Shown one piece after another: positions 34,383-42,543 of a stretch of 64,000 bases of DNA. Origin of the DNA: Lachnospiraceae bacterium (GTDB taxonomy: Bacteria > Bacillota > Clostridia > Lachnospirales > Lachnospiraceae). The first letter of the stretch is position 1, and every line of letters starts with the position of its first letter. Location: the NCBI GenBank assembly GCA_910574285.1, contig CAJTAL010000007.1, positions 1 through 64,000 on the forward strand. The letters are read 5' to 3'. The notes beneath the pieces were generated by a model. The model was not told the DNA's origin. It saw only the letters and a program-made list of their open reading frames with translations, and did no database searches. The position numbers were made by a program, and so were the translations under genes.

Positions 34383-35612
34383 ATGAAATTAATTTCACAA
34401 TATAAAGGACTTCGCAGGGAGAATTATATACTCTGTTTTGGGCGTCTGGTTACTGCTATGGGAGCCATGATCTGGCCTATGCTGACAATGATCTTAAGCC
34501 AGAAGATGGGCATGAGCGCGGAGCGTATTGGCTGGGTTATGGCAGCGGTAGGGATTCTCGCTCTGCCGGCCAATCTGGTCGGCGGAAAGATGGCCGACCA
34601 TTTTAATAAAAAGATGAATATCATTTACCTGGATATTGTATCGGTGATATGTTACATAACCTGCGCGGTGATTCCACTGACGGCGGTGTCGATCGTGCTG
34701 ATGTTTATTGCCGCTACCTGTCAGAACATGGAGCATCCGTCTTATAATGCGCTCACGGCGGATATTACGGTTACCGAAGACCGGGAGCGGGCATATTCGC
34801 TTCAGTATCTTTGCACGAACCTGGGATTTGTCATGTCCCCGACAATAGCAGGTTTTTTGCTTCAGGATTATCTGTGGCTGGCATTTCTGATCAGCGGGGC
34901 TGCGATCGGGTGTTCCATTGTGCTGCTCTTTTTCCTGGTGAAAGATATCACGCCGATTAAGGACACGAGCGAAAAGGCAGTGTATCAGACCGGCAGGGAC
35001 GGAGAGGGACTTTGGACGGTTTTAAAGGAAAATAAGATGATTATTCTTTATTTGCTGGCGATCAGCGGGTATTATGCGACTTATCAGATGTATAATTATC
35101 TGATGCCTCTGGATTTGGTAAGGATACACGGCGGCAGCGGCGCAGTCATCTTCGGTTCGATTACCAGTGTGAATTGTGTGGTAGTAGTGGTATGCACGCC
35201 TTTATTTACCAGAATGTTTCCATGGGTGACGGAGACGGTTAAGACGATGCTGGGGCAGAGTCTTTTGGTGGCAGGCTTTGGGATATTTCTCCTGTGTATG
35301 GGGCGGATTCCTTTCTATTATGCGGCAATGATTGTCCTGACCTGGGGAGAGGTATTCAGTATGCTCGGAGAGAGTCCGTATCTGACAAAGCGGATGCCGG
35401 CGAGCCACAGGGGAAGGATCAACGGAGTGTCGGCTGTTCTTAATACCGGTGTAACCAGCATATATCAGTTGATGATGGGCTATATATATAAAAACGGAGG
35501 CTCGGAAATTGCCTGGATAACGGTGCTGCTGATAGGAATACTGTTCGTGTTGCTCTGCGGTGTGCTGGTAGTGAAAGACCGTATAGTGTATAAGAACCTG
35601 TATCTCTCATAG
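34383..35612 (+). CDS. Major facilitator superfamily transporter
   Basis: This protein of about 409 residues has some 12 membrane segments and the MFS loop motif GGKMADHFNKKMNIIYLD between helices 2 and 3. It also shows AATCQNMEHPSYNALTADIT and SMLGESPYLTKRMPASHRGR. The overall look is of the drug/H+ antiporter-like or YfmO-type MFS. The substrate is unknown. It follows 4hbD by about 50 bases, so cotranscription is possible, but a link in function is not shown. The start at 34383 (MKLISQYKGLRRENY) was preferred over GTG 34365; neither has a strong ribosome site. Confidence 0.82.
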   Translation: MKLISQYKGLRRENYILCFGRLVTAMGAMIWPMLTMILSQKMGMSAERIGWVMAAVGILALPANLVGGKMADHFNKKMNIIYLDIVSVICYITCAVIPLTAVSIVLMFIAATCQNMEHPSYNALTADITVTEDRERAYSLQYLCTNLGFVMSPTIAGFLLQDYLWLAFLISGAAIGCSIVLLFFLVKDITPIKDTSEKAVYQTGRDGEGLWTVLKENKMIILYLLAISGYYATYQMYNYLMPLDLVRIHGGSGAVIFGSITSVNCVVVVVCTPLFTRMFPWVTETVKTMLGQSLLVAGFGIFLLCMGRIPFYYAAMIVLTWGEVFSMLGESPYLTKRMPASHRGRINGVSAVLNTGVTSIYQLMMGYIYKNGGSEIAWITVLLIGILFVLLCGVLVVKDRIVYKNLYLS

Positions 35613-35627
35613 GAAATTTGGCATGAA

Positions 35628-35683
35628 AAACGGGTCTTTTGCCGGAGCAAGGAGTGTCCGGCAAAAGACCCGTTTCTTTTTTT
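35628..35683. terminator. Bidirectional terminator
   Basis: A perfect 19-bp stem, AAACGGGTCTTTTGCCGGA with TCCGGCAAAAGACCCGTTT, has a 10-base loop followed by CTTTTTTT. It lies between convergent genes. Confidence 0.92.
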
Positions 35684-36230
35684 AATTACTGACATCTCCA
35701 TGTGACAGGTGTGTGATCTGCCGGATATCCGGAACTGCAAGCAGGAGGGGATACAGGACGAAAGCGATGATCAGCCCGCCGAGACCCTGAATAAGATTGG
35801 CAGGAATACTCGCTGCTGCGGCAGATAACCCATAAAGCGGGATCTCGCAGAGGAAATATCCTCCGGCTACGAGGATGATATCCGCGATTCCGCCGAGGAT
35901 GACGGCCGTATACTGGCTCTTGGAGGTTTTCCCAAGTTTATGGTAGATTATGCCGGCGGTCCATGCGATGATTCCCTTGACTGCGAATGTAATCGGGACA
36001 TAGATAAAATATCCGCCCAGAAGGTCTGCCATCGCAGAACCGATGCCGGCTGCAAGCAGTCCCCAGACCGGTCCGAGGACGATGCCGGACAGGATGACGA
36101 CAGCGTCTCCCGGATGTATATATCCGCCTGTTCCAGGGGTCGGAATTCTTATAGACATGGTTGCGACACAAGCTAATGCGGCGAATAACGCTGCCATAAC
36201 GGTTTTCTTAAGATTTGGATTCATGTTCAT
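35682..36230 (-). CDS. ECF transporter S component (vitamin-type)
   Basis: This 182-residue membrane protein of about six helices has the DUF1393/ECF S-component look: AALFAALACVATMSIRIPTP, GGYIHPGDAVVILSGIVLGP and WGLLAAGIGSAMADLLGG. S components bind a vitamin or precursor and dock on a shared EcfT-EcfA1A2 module, encoded elsewhere. HMP-, pantothenate- or queuosine-precursor-type substrates are all possible. No riboswitch is seen upstream that would identify the ligand. AGAGG lies 8-9 bases before ATG 36230. It shares a terminator with the MFS gene. Confidence 0.82.
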   Translation of the reverse strand: MNMNPNLKKTVMAALFAALACVATMSIRIPTPGTGGYIHPGDAVVILSGIVLGPVWGLLAAGIGSAMADLLGGYFIYVPITFAVKGIIAWTAGIIYHKLGKTSKSQYTAVILGGIADIILVAGGYFLCEIPLYGLSAAAASIPANLIQGLGGLIIAFVLYPLLLAVPDIRQITHLSHGDVSN

Positions 36231-36444
36231 AGTAACAGCCTCTTTTCATGTAAGTTTTACGCAAGATTTTAATGTGACATGGATACTTTATACCCAAGCT
36301 GGATTGAAGAAAAGAGCCAATAAGAATAAAATCAACCAGTCCAGTTTATGGGAAATTTACTCCTTTCTGTGGATGTTTCTTTACAAAACAGCATAAATAC
36401 ATTAGAATAAAAGAAAGAGATGCTGTGAAAGGAGTAATGGGAAG

Positions 36445-36801
36445 ATGAGAGAAAAAAGAAACAGCAGACGTATCGGATTAACGGCCCGGATATTGCTTAA
36501 GAATATGAATAATGATTCGGCAAAAGCGGAAGAAGTAGAGATTGATGTGCTGGATGTATCGAAGACAGGCGTTGGATTCAGTTGTCATGTTCCGCTGACG
36601 ATCGGAGCGGTATATGAGACTTTTCTGAAGATATGGACGGATGAAGTGATTCATGCATTTCTGAAAGTTGTGAGGATTGAGCAGAGTGAGGACGGTCGCT
36701 ATATCTGCGGGACAATCTTCATCGGATTGCCTGAGATGAATGCAAGACGTATTGAAGTGTATGACTTACTGAATCATATTGAAGAAGGCGAAGCAGAATA
36801 A
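36445..36801 (+). CDS. PilZ domain protein (probable cyclic-di-GMP receptor)
   Basis: This 118-residue single-domain PilZ protein has both c-di-GMP contact motifs: RxxxR near the N-terminus (REKRNSRR) and D-x-S-x-x-G in DVLDVSKTGVGFSCHVPL. The rest is the beta-barrel and C-terminal helix (GTIFIGLPEMNARRIEVYDL). It likely changes the activity of a partner protein when c-di-GMP binds. No diguanylate cyclase or motility gene lies in this window. It has a clear AAAGGAG ribosome site and a terminator at 36826. Confidence 0.85.
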   Translation: MREKRNSRRIGLTARILLKNMNNDSAKAEEVEIDVLDVSKTGVGFSCHVPLTIGAVYETFLKIWTDEVIHAFLKVVRIEQSEDGRYICGTIFIGLPEMNARRIEVYDLLNHIEEGEAE

Positions 36802-36825
36802 GCCGCACAGATTATAAGACAAAAA

Positions 36826-36876
36826 GGACCGTGGATCAAAGTGTTCATTACGCGATGTTGTACCAGGGTCTTTTTT
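36826..36876 (+). terminator. Intrinsic terminator after the PilZ gene
   Basis: GGACCGTGG pairs with CCAGGGTC (G-T pair allowed) over a long loop, followed by six T. Confidence 0.65.
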
Positions 36877-36933
36877 CGTTTTATTTTGGAAAATAAGACT
36901 TAATTCCGGGGGCGGACACACAAGGAGCAGAGG

Positions 36934-37515
36934 ATGAAAAAGTACGAAGAGGACAGATATCTGTTTGAAAATATAAAGGACCGTATCTATCCGTGGGTAA
37001 AAAAGGAACTGACAGATCCGAAGGCGTTGAACGGTAAGGGGATTTCGGAAAAAAATACGCCGGTGGTGTCATTTATCGGCGGTCTTTCGATTATATTTGT
37101 TATAAAGCGGAATGATGATGTATATGAGATATTGAGGGATAACATGCTGCCGCCGGATTGTGATGTGGAGGCGTTATATTATGTGTCATGTGAGAATCTT
37201 GTCAGGGATGTGGAGTTTGTGATCGCCAATACCTGGTATGGAGGATTTGCCATCCTGGCAGACGGTTGGCATGAGGCAAGTTCATTGTGCTTTAAGCATA
37301 TCTGGCAGGTGTGTGTGGACAAATTAAAAGACGATCTTGTGATTATGGCCCCCACAAGGGAGACGGTACTGTTCGCTCCGGCGATGCAGAAAGAGGCCGT
37401 CGGGAAGATGAAGCTTCATGGGGAGCAGGCATATGAACAGGCAGGAGATAAGATCAGCAAAGAGCTGATGATGTTTTCAAAAGACAGGAAGGAGCTGACA
37501 GCCTATGAAGATTAA
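36934..37515 (+). CDS. DUF5688/DUF1444-like protein of unknown function
   Basis: This 193-residue soluble protein includes TPVVSFIGGLSIIFVIKRND, IANTWYGGFAILADGWHEAS and LVIMAPTRETVLFAPA. The last resembles the C-terminal part of DUF1444/DUF5688 proteins, where YVLPSS.HEVLL-like text occurs. The match is loose and the family call tentative. It has no signal peptide, membrane segment or catalytic motif. Its end overlaps the HAD phosphatase start by 11 bases, so the two are translationally coupled. GGAGCAGAGG precedes the ATG. Confidence 0.6.
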   Translation: MKKYEEDRYLFENIKDRIYPWVKKELTDPKALNGKGISEKNTPVVSFIGGLSIIFVIKRNDDVYEILRDNMLPPDCDVEALYYVSCENLVRDVEFVIANTWYGGFAILADGWHEASSLCFKHIWQVCVDKLKDDLVIMAPTRETVLFAPAMQKEAVGKMKLHGEQAYEQAGDKISKELMMFSKDRKELTAYED

Positions 37516-38335
37516 GACCAGGATGATCGGTATGGATCTGGACGGTACGCTTCTTACGACGCAGAAGGAACTGACTGCATATACGAAAGACGTCTTAAGG
37601 AGGGCGATAGATCAGGGGATCGTCGTGATGCCGGCAACGGGAAGGCCCATCGCGGGGGTTCCGAAGGAACTGCTTGAAATTCCCGGTATTATGTATGCCG
37701 TGACGGCGAACGGGGGCAGGATTGTGGATGTCAGAACCAGGGAAACCATATATGAGTGTCTGGTGCAGCCGGAGACGGCGGAGCGTCTGATGGACGTCTT
37801 TGAGCATTATGATACGCTGCGGGAGATCTATTATGACGGAATCGGGTACGCCCAGGAAGACGGGCTTATGAGGATTGACAGATATTTGGATTCACAGCCT
37901 ATGATAAGATATATGCTGTCGACCAGACGAACAGTATCGGATATACGCAAGAAGATGAAAGAGGAGAATCGGGGAGCGGATAAAGTCCAGGGACTGTTCG
38001 TGTCCGTGGAGGACCGGGACGCGGCAAGAGAAGAGCTGAAAGCGATTCCGGGTATTGAGGCAACCGGCGCGCTGGAGAAGAATATCGAGGTAAATGCACA
38101 AGGGGTCAATAAAGGCAGCGTGATGGTACGATTAGGAGAAAGGATGGGAATCTGCCGGGAAGAGATCATGGCTTTTGGAGACGGACTCAATGATCTTCGG
38201 ATGATCAGAGAGGTAGGAACCGGCGTAGCCATGGGGAATGCCCGGGATGAGGTGAAAGCAGCGGCGGATTACATAGCGTTATCGAACGATGAAGAAGGAG
38301 TTGCGCGCTTTATCGAAGAATATGTACTGGATTGA
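37505..38335 (+). CDS. Cof-type HAD-IIB sugar phosphatase
   Basis: This 276-residue HAD hydrolase has motif I GMDLDGTLLTTQKEL (nucleophile Asp in DLDGT), motif II PATGRPIAGV, the lysine in EVNAQGVNKGSVMVRL and motif III FGDGLNDLRMIREVGTGVAM. It has the type IIB cap between motifs II and III. Such enzymes dephosphorylate sugar phosphates or related metabolites, and the exact substrate cannot be read. It overlaps the upstream gene by 11 bases, indicating a two-gene operon. Confidence 0.9.
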   Translation: MKIKTRMIGMDLDGTLLTTQKELTAYTKDVLRRAIDQGIVVMPATGRPIAGVPKELLEIPGIMYAVTANGGRIVDVRTRETIYECLVQPETAERLMDVFEHYDTLREIYYDGIGYAQEDGLMRIDRYLDSQPMIRYMLSTRRTVSDIRKKMKEENRGADKVQGLFVSVEDRDAAREELKAIPGIEATGALEKNIEVNAQGVNKGSVMVRLGERMGICREEIMAFGDGLNDLRMIREVGTGVAMGNARDEVKAAADYIALSNDEEGVARFIEEYVLD

Positions 38336-38433
38336 GTTTTTTGCGATATAGGAAACTTCGTTCCACATGTGCTTACGAAAAAGCATGCTCACCGGTATAG
38401 TAGGAGAATGAAAGCAATAAAGGAGAGAAGAAT

Positions 38434-39261
38434 ATGTTAGACATAATAAAAGTAATCATACTCGGTATTGTAGAAGGGATTACGGAATGGCTTCCGGTGA
38501 GCAGCACAGGTCATCTGATACTCGTGGGCGATCTGCTGAAGCCGGGCTTAAGTGATGAATTTATGGAGATGTTCAACGTGGTGATCCAGTTGGGTGCGAT
38601 CATGGCGGTTGTGGTACTGTATTTCCATAAACTGAATCCATTTTCGCCCAGGAAGACACAGAAGCAGAAGATGCTGACATGGCAGATGTGGATCAAAGTG
38701 GTGATTGCGTCCATACCGGCGGGAGTTGTGGGAATTCTGTTCAATGATATATTGGATGAACTGTTTTATAAGCCGCTGCCGGTGGCGGTTATGCTGATTG
38801 TTTACGGTGTGCTTTTTATTATTGTGGAGAACCGGAATGCTGACGTCAGGCCGTCGGTAAAGAAGATATCGGAGCTTACGGTTCCGATGCTTCTTGCCAT
38901 CGGAGGATTTCAGATGCTTGCCCTGATTCCGGGCACGTCAAGATCCGGGGCGACGATCGTAGGCGCGCTGCTGATCGGAGTATCCAGGGAAGTGGCGGCT
39001 GAGTTTACATTTTTCCTGGCAATACCGGCGATGTTCGGGGCAAGCCTGATCAAGCTGATGGGTTTCGGGCTTGATTTTACCGGTACGGAGTTCGGGCTTC
39101 TGATGCTGGGATGCGTGGTATCCTTTGGATTGTCTGTCGTTGCGATCCGTTTCCTGGTGGGATACATTAAGAAGCATGATTTTAAAGTGTTCGGTTATTA
39201 TCGGATTGTTCTGGGCGGGATTATTGTCATAGCGACGGTGGTTCAGGCGCTCCTTGCATAA
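38434..39261 (+). CDS. uppP: Undecaprenyl-diphosphatase
   Basis: This 275-residue integral membrane enzyme of the BacA/UppP family has both signature motifs: GIVEGITEWLPVSSTGHLIL and LALIPGTSRSGATIVGALL. It also has eight or so hydrophobic segments. It recycles the lipid carrier of peptidoglycan and wall-polymer synthesis by removing a phosphate from undecaprenyl diphosphate outside the cytosol; extra copies give bacitracin tolerance. AAGGAGAG precedes the ATG. The gene is monocistronic, with a terminator at 39323. Confidence 0.95.
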   Translation: MLDIIKVIILGIVEGITEWLPVSSTGHLILVGDLLKPGLSDEFMEMFNVVIQLGAIMAVVVLYFHKLNPFSPRKTQKQKMLTWQMWIKVVIASIPAGVVGILFNDILDELFYKPLPVAVMLIVYGVLFIIVENRNADVRPSVKKISELTVPMLLAIGGFQMLALIPGTSRSGATIVGALLIGVSREVAAEFTFFLAIPAMFGASLIKLMGFGLDFTGTEFGLLMLGCVVSFGLSVVAIRFLVGYIKKHDFKVFGYYRIVLGGIIVIATVVQALLA

Positions 39262-39322
39262 AGAGATGGAATATAGAGGTTTTTTTGCAGGATGCTTTTT
39301 ATGTGGGTTATGTCGTGAAAAT

Positions 39323-39369
39323 AAGTGGTTTTTCTACAAAATATGTAGAAAAAGCCACTTGTTTTTTTT
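39323..39369 (+). terminator. Intrinsic terminator after uppP
   Basis: AAGTGGTTTTTCTACA pairs with TGTAGAAAAAGCCACTT over AAATA, followed by G and eight T. Confidence 0.92.
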
Positions 39370-39448
39370 CGCAAACATGATAGAATATCTACTAGATTTG
39401 CATTTTTATGCATAAATATTTATAAATTATCATGGGAGGATATGAGAT

Positions 39449-40354
39449 ATGAAATTAAAAAAACTGGTTAGTGTATTATTGGCGTCAGCCTGTGTATTGT
39501 CATTAGCGGCCTGCGGCGGTTCCGGGGACGATGCGGACAGTAATTCTTCAGGCGGAAGCGGCGATGCAGAGAAAAGTTCCTCCGCAAAGACAGCGAAGGT
39601 TATTGATATTGACCTGACGGACGAGGAGTATGCTTTTGGTGTGGACAAGACGCAGCCGGAGCTGTTAGAGCAGGTGAATACATTTGTAGGCAAGATCAAT
39701 GAGGACGGGACGTTAGATGAGATCTGCGACAAGTATTTTGGCGGCGGAGAGCCGGAAGCAGTGGAGTCTGCCGAATTAGATGATTCTAAGGATCAGCTTG
39801 TAGTTGCTACGAACGCGGCTTTCGAACCGTTCGAGTACACTAAGGGTGAGAGTTATTATGGAATCGATATGGAGATCGCTGCTATGCTGGCGGAGGAATT
39901 AGATAAAGAGCTGGTTATCCAGAATATGGATTTTGACGCGGTATGTCTGTCTGTAAGTCAGCAGAAATGTGATATCGCGATGGCAGGACTGACGATTAAT
40001 GAAGAAAGAGAAGAATATGTAACGTTTACAGATTCTTATTATACGGCATCCCAGAGGCTGATCGTTCCGAGCGATGATACAAAGTTCGACGATTGTGCAG
40101 ACGCAGACGCGGTAGCGGCGCTTCTTGGAGAGATGAGTGACTCTGATTCCATCGGCGTGCAGGCGGGGACAACCGGACAGTACTATGTAGAAGGCGATGA
40201 GGACTGGGGATTCGCCGGCCTTCCGGCAAAATGCACGACTTACAAGAATGGATCTCTTGCCGTACAGGATATGCTCAACGGCAATATCACGTATGTAATT
40301 ATCGATGCGGCTCCGGCGGATGCCATCACAGAATCAATCAATGAGATGCAGTAA
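39449..40354 (+). CDS. Polar amino-acid ABC transporter binding lipoprotein, apparently circularly permuted
   Basis: This 301-residue lipoprotein has the lipobox LAAC with Cys22, followed by a Gly/Ser/Asp linker. Residues about 49-105 (VIDIDLTDEEYAFGVDKTQP to DGTLDEICDKYFGGG) look like the extreme C-terminal strand and helices of an SBP_bac_3 protein. They are placed first. The usual N-terminal text then follows (DQLVVATNAAFEPFEYTKGE, YYGIDMEIAAMLAEELDK, DIAMAGLTINEEREEYV). The protein stops at YVIIDAAPADAITESINEMQ, just where the C-terminal segment would normally come. The fold could therefore still close. The permease gene begins 2 bases after the stop. Confidence 0.85.
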   Translation: MKLKKLVSVLLASACVLSLAACGGSGDDADSNSSGGSGDAEKSSSAKTAKVIDIDLTDEEYAFGVDKTQPELLEQVNTFVGKINEDGTLDEICDKYFGGGEPEAVESAELDDSKDQLVVATNAAFEPFEYTKGESYYGIDMEIAAMLAEELDKELVIQNMDFDAVCLSVSQQKCDIAMAGLTINEEREEYVTFTDSYYTASQRLIVPSDDTKFDDCADADAVAALLGEMSDSDSIGVQAGTTGQYYVEGDEDWGFAGLPAKCTTYKNGSLAVQDMLNGNITYVIIDAAPADAITESINEMQ

Positions 40355-40356
40355 TC

Positions 40357-41067
40357 ATGGGCAATTTTGAACAAAAAGTAAACAAGTTTATAGAGATCTT
40401 CCTGGAGGAAGGCGGCTATGTAAAGGTCGCAGAGGGACTTGAGAATACGCTGATGATCGCGGTGGCAGGTCTTCTTATCGGTATTGTGATCGGAACCTTG
40501 ATCGCTACCGTGCGTGTGCTTCCAAAGTATAAATTGCTGCCGCGGGTTCTCAACGGGATATGCAGTTTTTATGTTGCTTTATTCAGAGGAACGCCGATTG
40601 TGGTTCAGCTTCTTGTATTTTATTATGTATTGCTGCCGATTATCGGATGGAGGATCACCGGAGTCCAGGTGGCTATGCTGGTATTCGGACTGAACAGCGG
40701 CGCATACATATCCGAGATTATGCGAAGCGGGATTCAGTCGGTAGATCCCGGGCAGATGGAAGCAGGCCGAGCTGTCGGACTTAGTTTCCGCGTGAGTATG
40801 ATGAAGATCGTCATACCGCAGGCGGTCAAGAACATCCTTCCGACATTAGGGAACGAATTCATCTCCCTGATCAAGGAGACTTCGGTTGTGAGTTTCGTAG
40901 GGGCTGCAGATCTGTATGTAGCGTTTAACTATATCGGCAGCAACAGCTATGAGTTCATGGTTCCTTATCTGGTGATGGCGCTGATCTATATCGTGCTTGT
41001 GCTGCTGATCTCGCTGCTCATAAAATTGATGGAAAGGAGCCTGAAGAAGAGTGATAGACGTAATTAA
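40357..41067 (+). CDS. Polar amino-acid ABC transporter permease
   Basis: This 236-residue HisM/GlnP-type permease has about five membrane helices, the N-terminal [20 protein letters not shown] and [20 protein letters not shown]. It also has the cytosolic coupling motif [20 protein letters not shown] (EAA loop), then [20 protein letters not shown]. It pairs with the ATPase whose start overlaps by 17 bases and with the binding lipoprotein just upstream. Substrate is an amino acid, possibly cystine or glutamine-like; not determined. Confidence 0.93.
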   Translation: MGNFEQKVNKFIEIFLEEGGYVKVAEGLENTLMIAVAGLLIGIVIGTLIATVRVLPKYKLLPRVLNGICSFYVALFRGTPIVVQLLVFYYVLLPIIGWRITGVQVAMLVFGLNSGAYISEIMRSGIQSVDPGQMEAGRAVGLSFRVSMMKIVIPQAVKNILPTLGNEFISLIKETSVVSFVGAADLYVAFNYIGSNSYEFMVPYLVMALIYIVLVLLISLLIKLMERSLKKSDRRN

Positions 41068-41878
41068 TCTCAGGAAGAACTTCGAAGACCTGGAAGTCCT
41101 TAAAGGAATCGACATTACCATCAATAAAGGAGATATCGTGGCAGTGATCGGACCGTCCGGCTCCGGAAAGAGTACGTTCCTCAGGTGCCTGAACTGTATG
41201 GAGGACCCGAGCGGCGGGAGTATTGTCTTTAAGGGTGTGGATATCGCAGACATGAGTGTGGATATCAATGTACACCGCCGGCATATGGGGATGGTGTTCC
41301 AACATTTTAATCTGTTTAACAATAAGACGGTGCTGCAGAATATCATGATGGCTCCGCTGTATCTGCGGTGCCAGGATCTGAATAAGGCGAAGAGACGGAA
41401 CAGTATGATTAAGTTCAGGAATATGTTCGCCGGGAGCAGTAAGAGAGAGCTGAACCCAATTACACAGACGAAGGAGCAGATCAGAAACGAGGTAAAAGAA
41501 CAGGCGATGTCTCTGCTGCAGAGAATCGGGCTTGAAGATAAGGCGGACGTCTATCCGTCTACGCTTTCAGGCGGACAGAAACAGAGGATCGCAATTATAC
41601 GTTCTCTTGCGATGGATCCGGATGTGATCTTATTTGATGAACCGACTTCGGCGCTTGACCCGGAGATGGTCGGCGAGGTGCTGGAGCTTATGAAGCAGCT
41701 TGCGGCCGAAGGTATGACGATGGTGGTCGTTACTCATGAGATGGGGTTTGCAAGAGAAGTAGCGAACAGAGTCGTATTCATGGATGAAGGGCTTATAAAG
41801 GAACAGGGAAGCCCGGAAGAATTCTTCGGAAATCCGAAGGAACCAAGGCTTAAAGAGTTCTTGTCAAAGATATTATAA
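41051..41878 (+). CDS. Polar amino-acid ABC transporter ATPase with inserted segment
   Basis: This 275-residue GlnQ/HisP-type ATPase starts at GTG 41051, 10 bases after AAAGGAG. It has Walker [17 protein letters not shown], the Q-loop [18 protein letters not shown], the signature [19 protein letters not shown], Walker [21 protein letters not shown] and the switch [20 protein letters not shown]. Between the Q-loop and the signature there is an extra basic stretch of about 30 residues ([20 protein letters not shown], then [13 protein letters not shown]) not usual in this family of about 240 residues. A terminator follows at 41886. Confidence 0.93.
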   Translation: MIDVINLRKNFEDLEVLKGIDITINKGDIVAVIGPSGSGKSTFLRCLNCMEDPSGGSIVFKGVDIADMSVDINVHRRHMGMVFQHFNLFNNKTVLQNIMMAPLYLRCQDLNKAKRRNSMIKFRNMFAGSSKRELNPITQTKEQIRNEVKEQAMSLLQRIGLEDKADVYPSTLSGGQKQRIAIIRSLAMDPDVILFDEPTSALDPEMVGEVLELMKQLAAEGMTMVVVTHEMGFAREVANRVVFMDEGLIKEQGSPEEFFGNPKEPRLKEFLSKIL

Positions 41879-41885
41879 AGAGTAG

Positions 41886-41912
41886 AGGAATCCTGAAAGG
41901 GATTCCTTTTTT
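41886..41912 (+). terminator. Terminator of the amino-acid ABC operon
   Basis: AGGAATCC pairs with GGATTCCT over TGAAAG, followed by TTTTT. Confidence 0.88.
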
Positions 41913-42075
41913 GTGATACAGAAAATGTTGATTTTTTACTTCACAATTGCTGACTGTGGATATTTTTGGACACCTGATCTGGTAAACTGACAGAGAAATA
42001 AAGAAAAACCAAGACATTGGTCAATGAAAACAAGGTGAGCCAAGATATTGGAAGATAAAACAGGAGGTGCAGATT

Positions 42076-42180
42076 GTGAAAGGTTATTTTGTAGCGGATG
42101 GTTATATGGGATATGTAGATGGAAGCTATCTTCTGTTTGCAGACGAGAGCGATTACAAAGAGTTTTTGGAGGAAGCATAA
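42076..42180 (+). CDS. 34-residue small protein, first of a coupled pair
   Basis: GTG 42076 stands 6 bases after a perfect AGGAGGTG (42062-42069). The product reads MKGYFVADGYMGYVDGSYLL then FADESDYKEFLEEA. It is acidic and rich in Tyr and Gly. Its stop overlaps the next start by one base (TAATG). I have the impression that similar tiny proteins occur in Lachnospiraceae mobile regions, but no family is named. The ribosome site and coupling support translation. Confidence 0.6.
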   Translation: MKGYFVADGYMGYVDGSYLLFADESDYKEFLEEA

Positions 42181-42383
42181 TGAGAGAGATATTTTACAGC
42201 GAGGAATTGAATGTATCCGGCAGTTTGATAGAAGTTATGTTCTTGCAAAAGTCATATGAGACAGAGCAGACAGAGTTCGAATTATCCGGTCTGCGAGCCG
42301 AAGAATTAGAAGTGATGACCGGAAAAGAGCGCAGAGAAGTGATGAGGAATGCGGGATTGAATCCGGATGAGTATGATTTCTAA
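42180..42383 (+). CDS. 67-residue small protein, second of a coupled pair
   Basis: ATG 42180 overlaps the preceding stop by one base, with GGAGGAAG just upstream (42168-42175). The product reads MREIFYSEELNVSGSLIEVM, continuing through LQKSYETEQTEFELSGLRAE and ending NAGLNPDEYDF. It is acidic and helical, without membrane segment or cysteine. The two frames form a compact unit between the ABC operon terminator and the WYL gene. Function not recognised; a regulatory or antitoxin-like role is only a guess. Confidence 0.6.
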   Translation: MREIFYSEELNVSGSLIEVMFLQKSYETEQTEFELSGLRAEELEVMTGKERREVMRNAGLNPDEYDF

Positions 42384-42431
42384 GGATATAAAACAGCCTT
42401 CCGGAAAGTCATATGAAGTCCTCTTGCTAGG

Positions 42432-42461
42432 TTGCGGATGTGGCTTTAGATATGCTATACT
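42432..42461 (+). promoter_or_regulatory. Promoter of the WYL-two-component operon
   Basis: TTGCGG (42432-42437)-18 bases-TATACT (42456-42461). Confidence 0.55.
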
Positions 42462-42543
42462 TTGAATGTGAAAGTTGTTTTATAGATAACAAGGAACAGC
42501 AAAGAAATTCAGAATGTATATTCCTGAGTATGGAGGAGCAATG

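Noticed and set aside
36231-36400. Riboswitch before the ECF S component
   Set aside because: No thiamine, FMN, preQ1 or other known aptamer core could be read. The region is AT-rich with only a promoter-like stretch.
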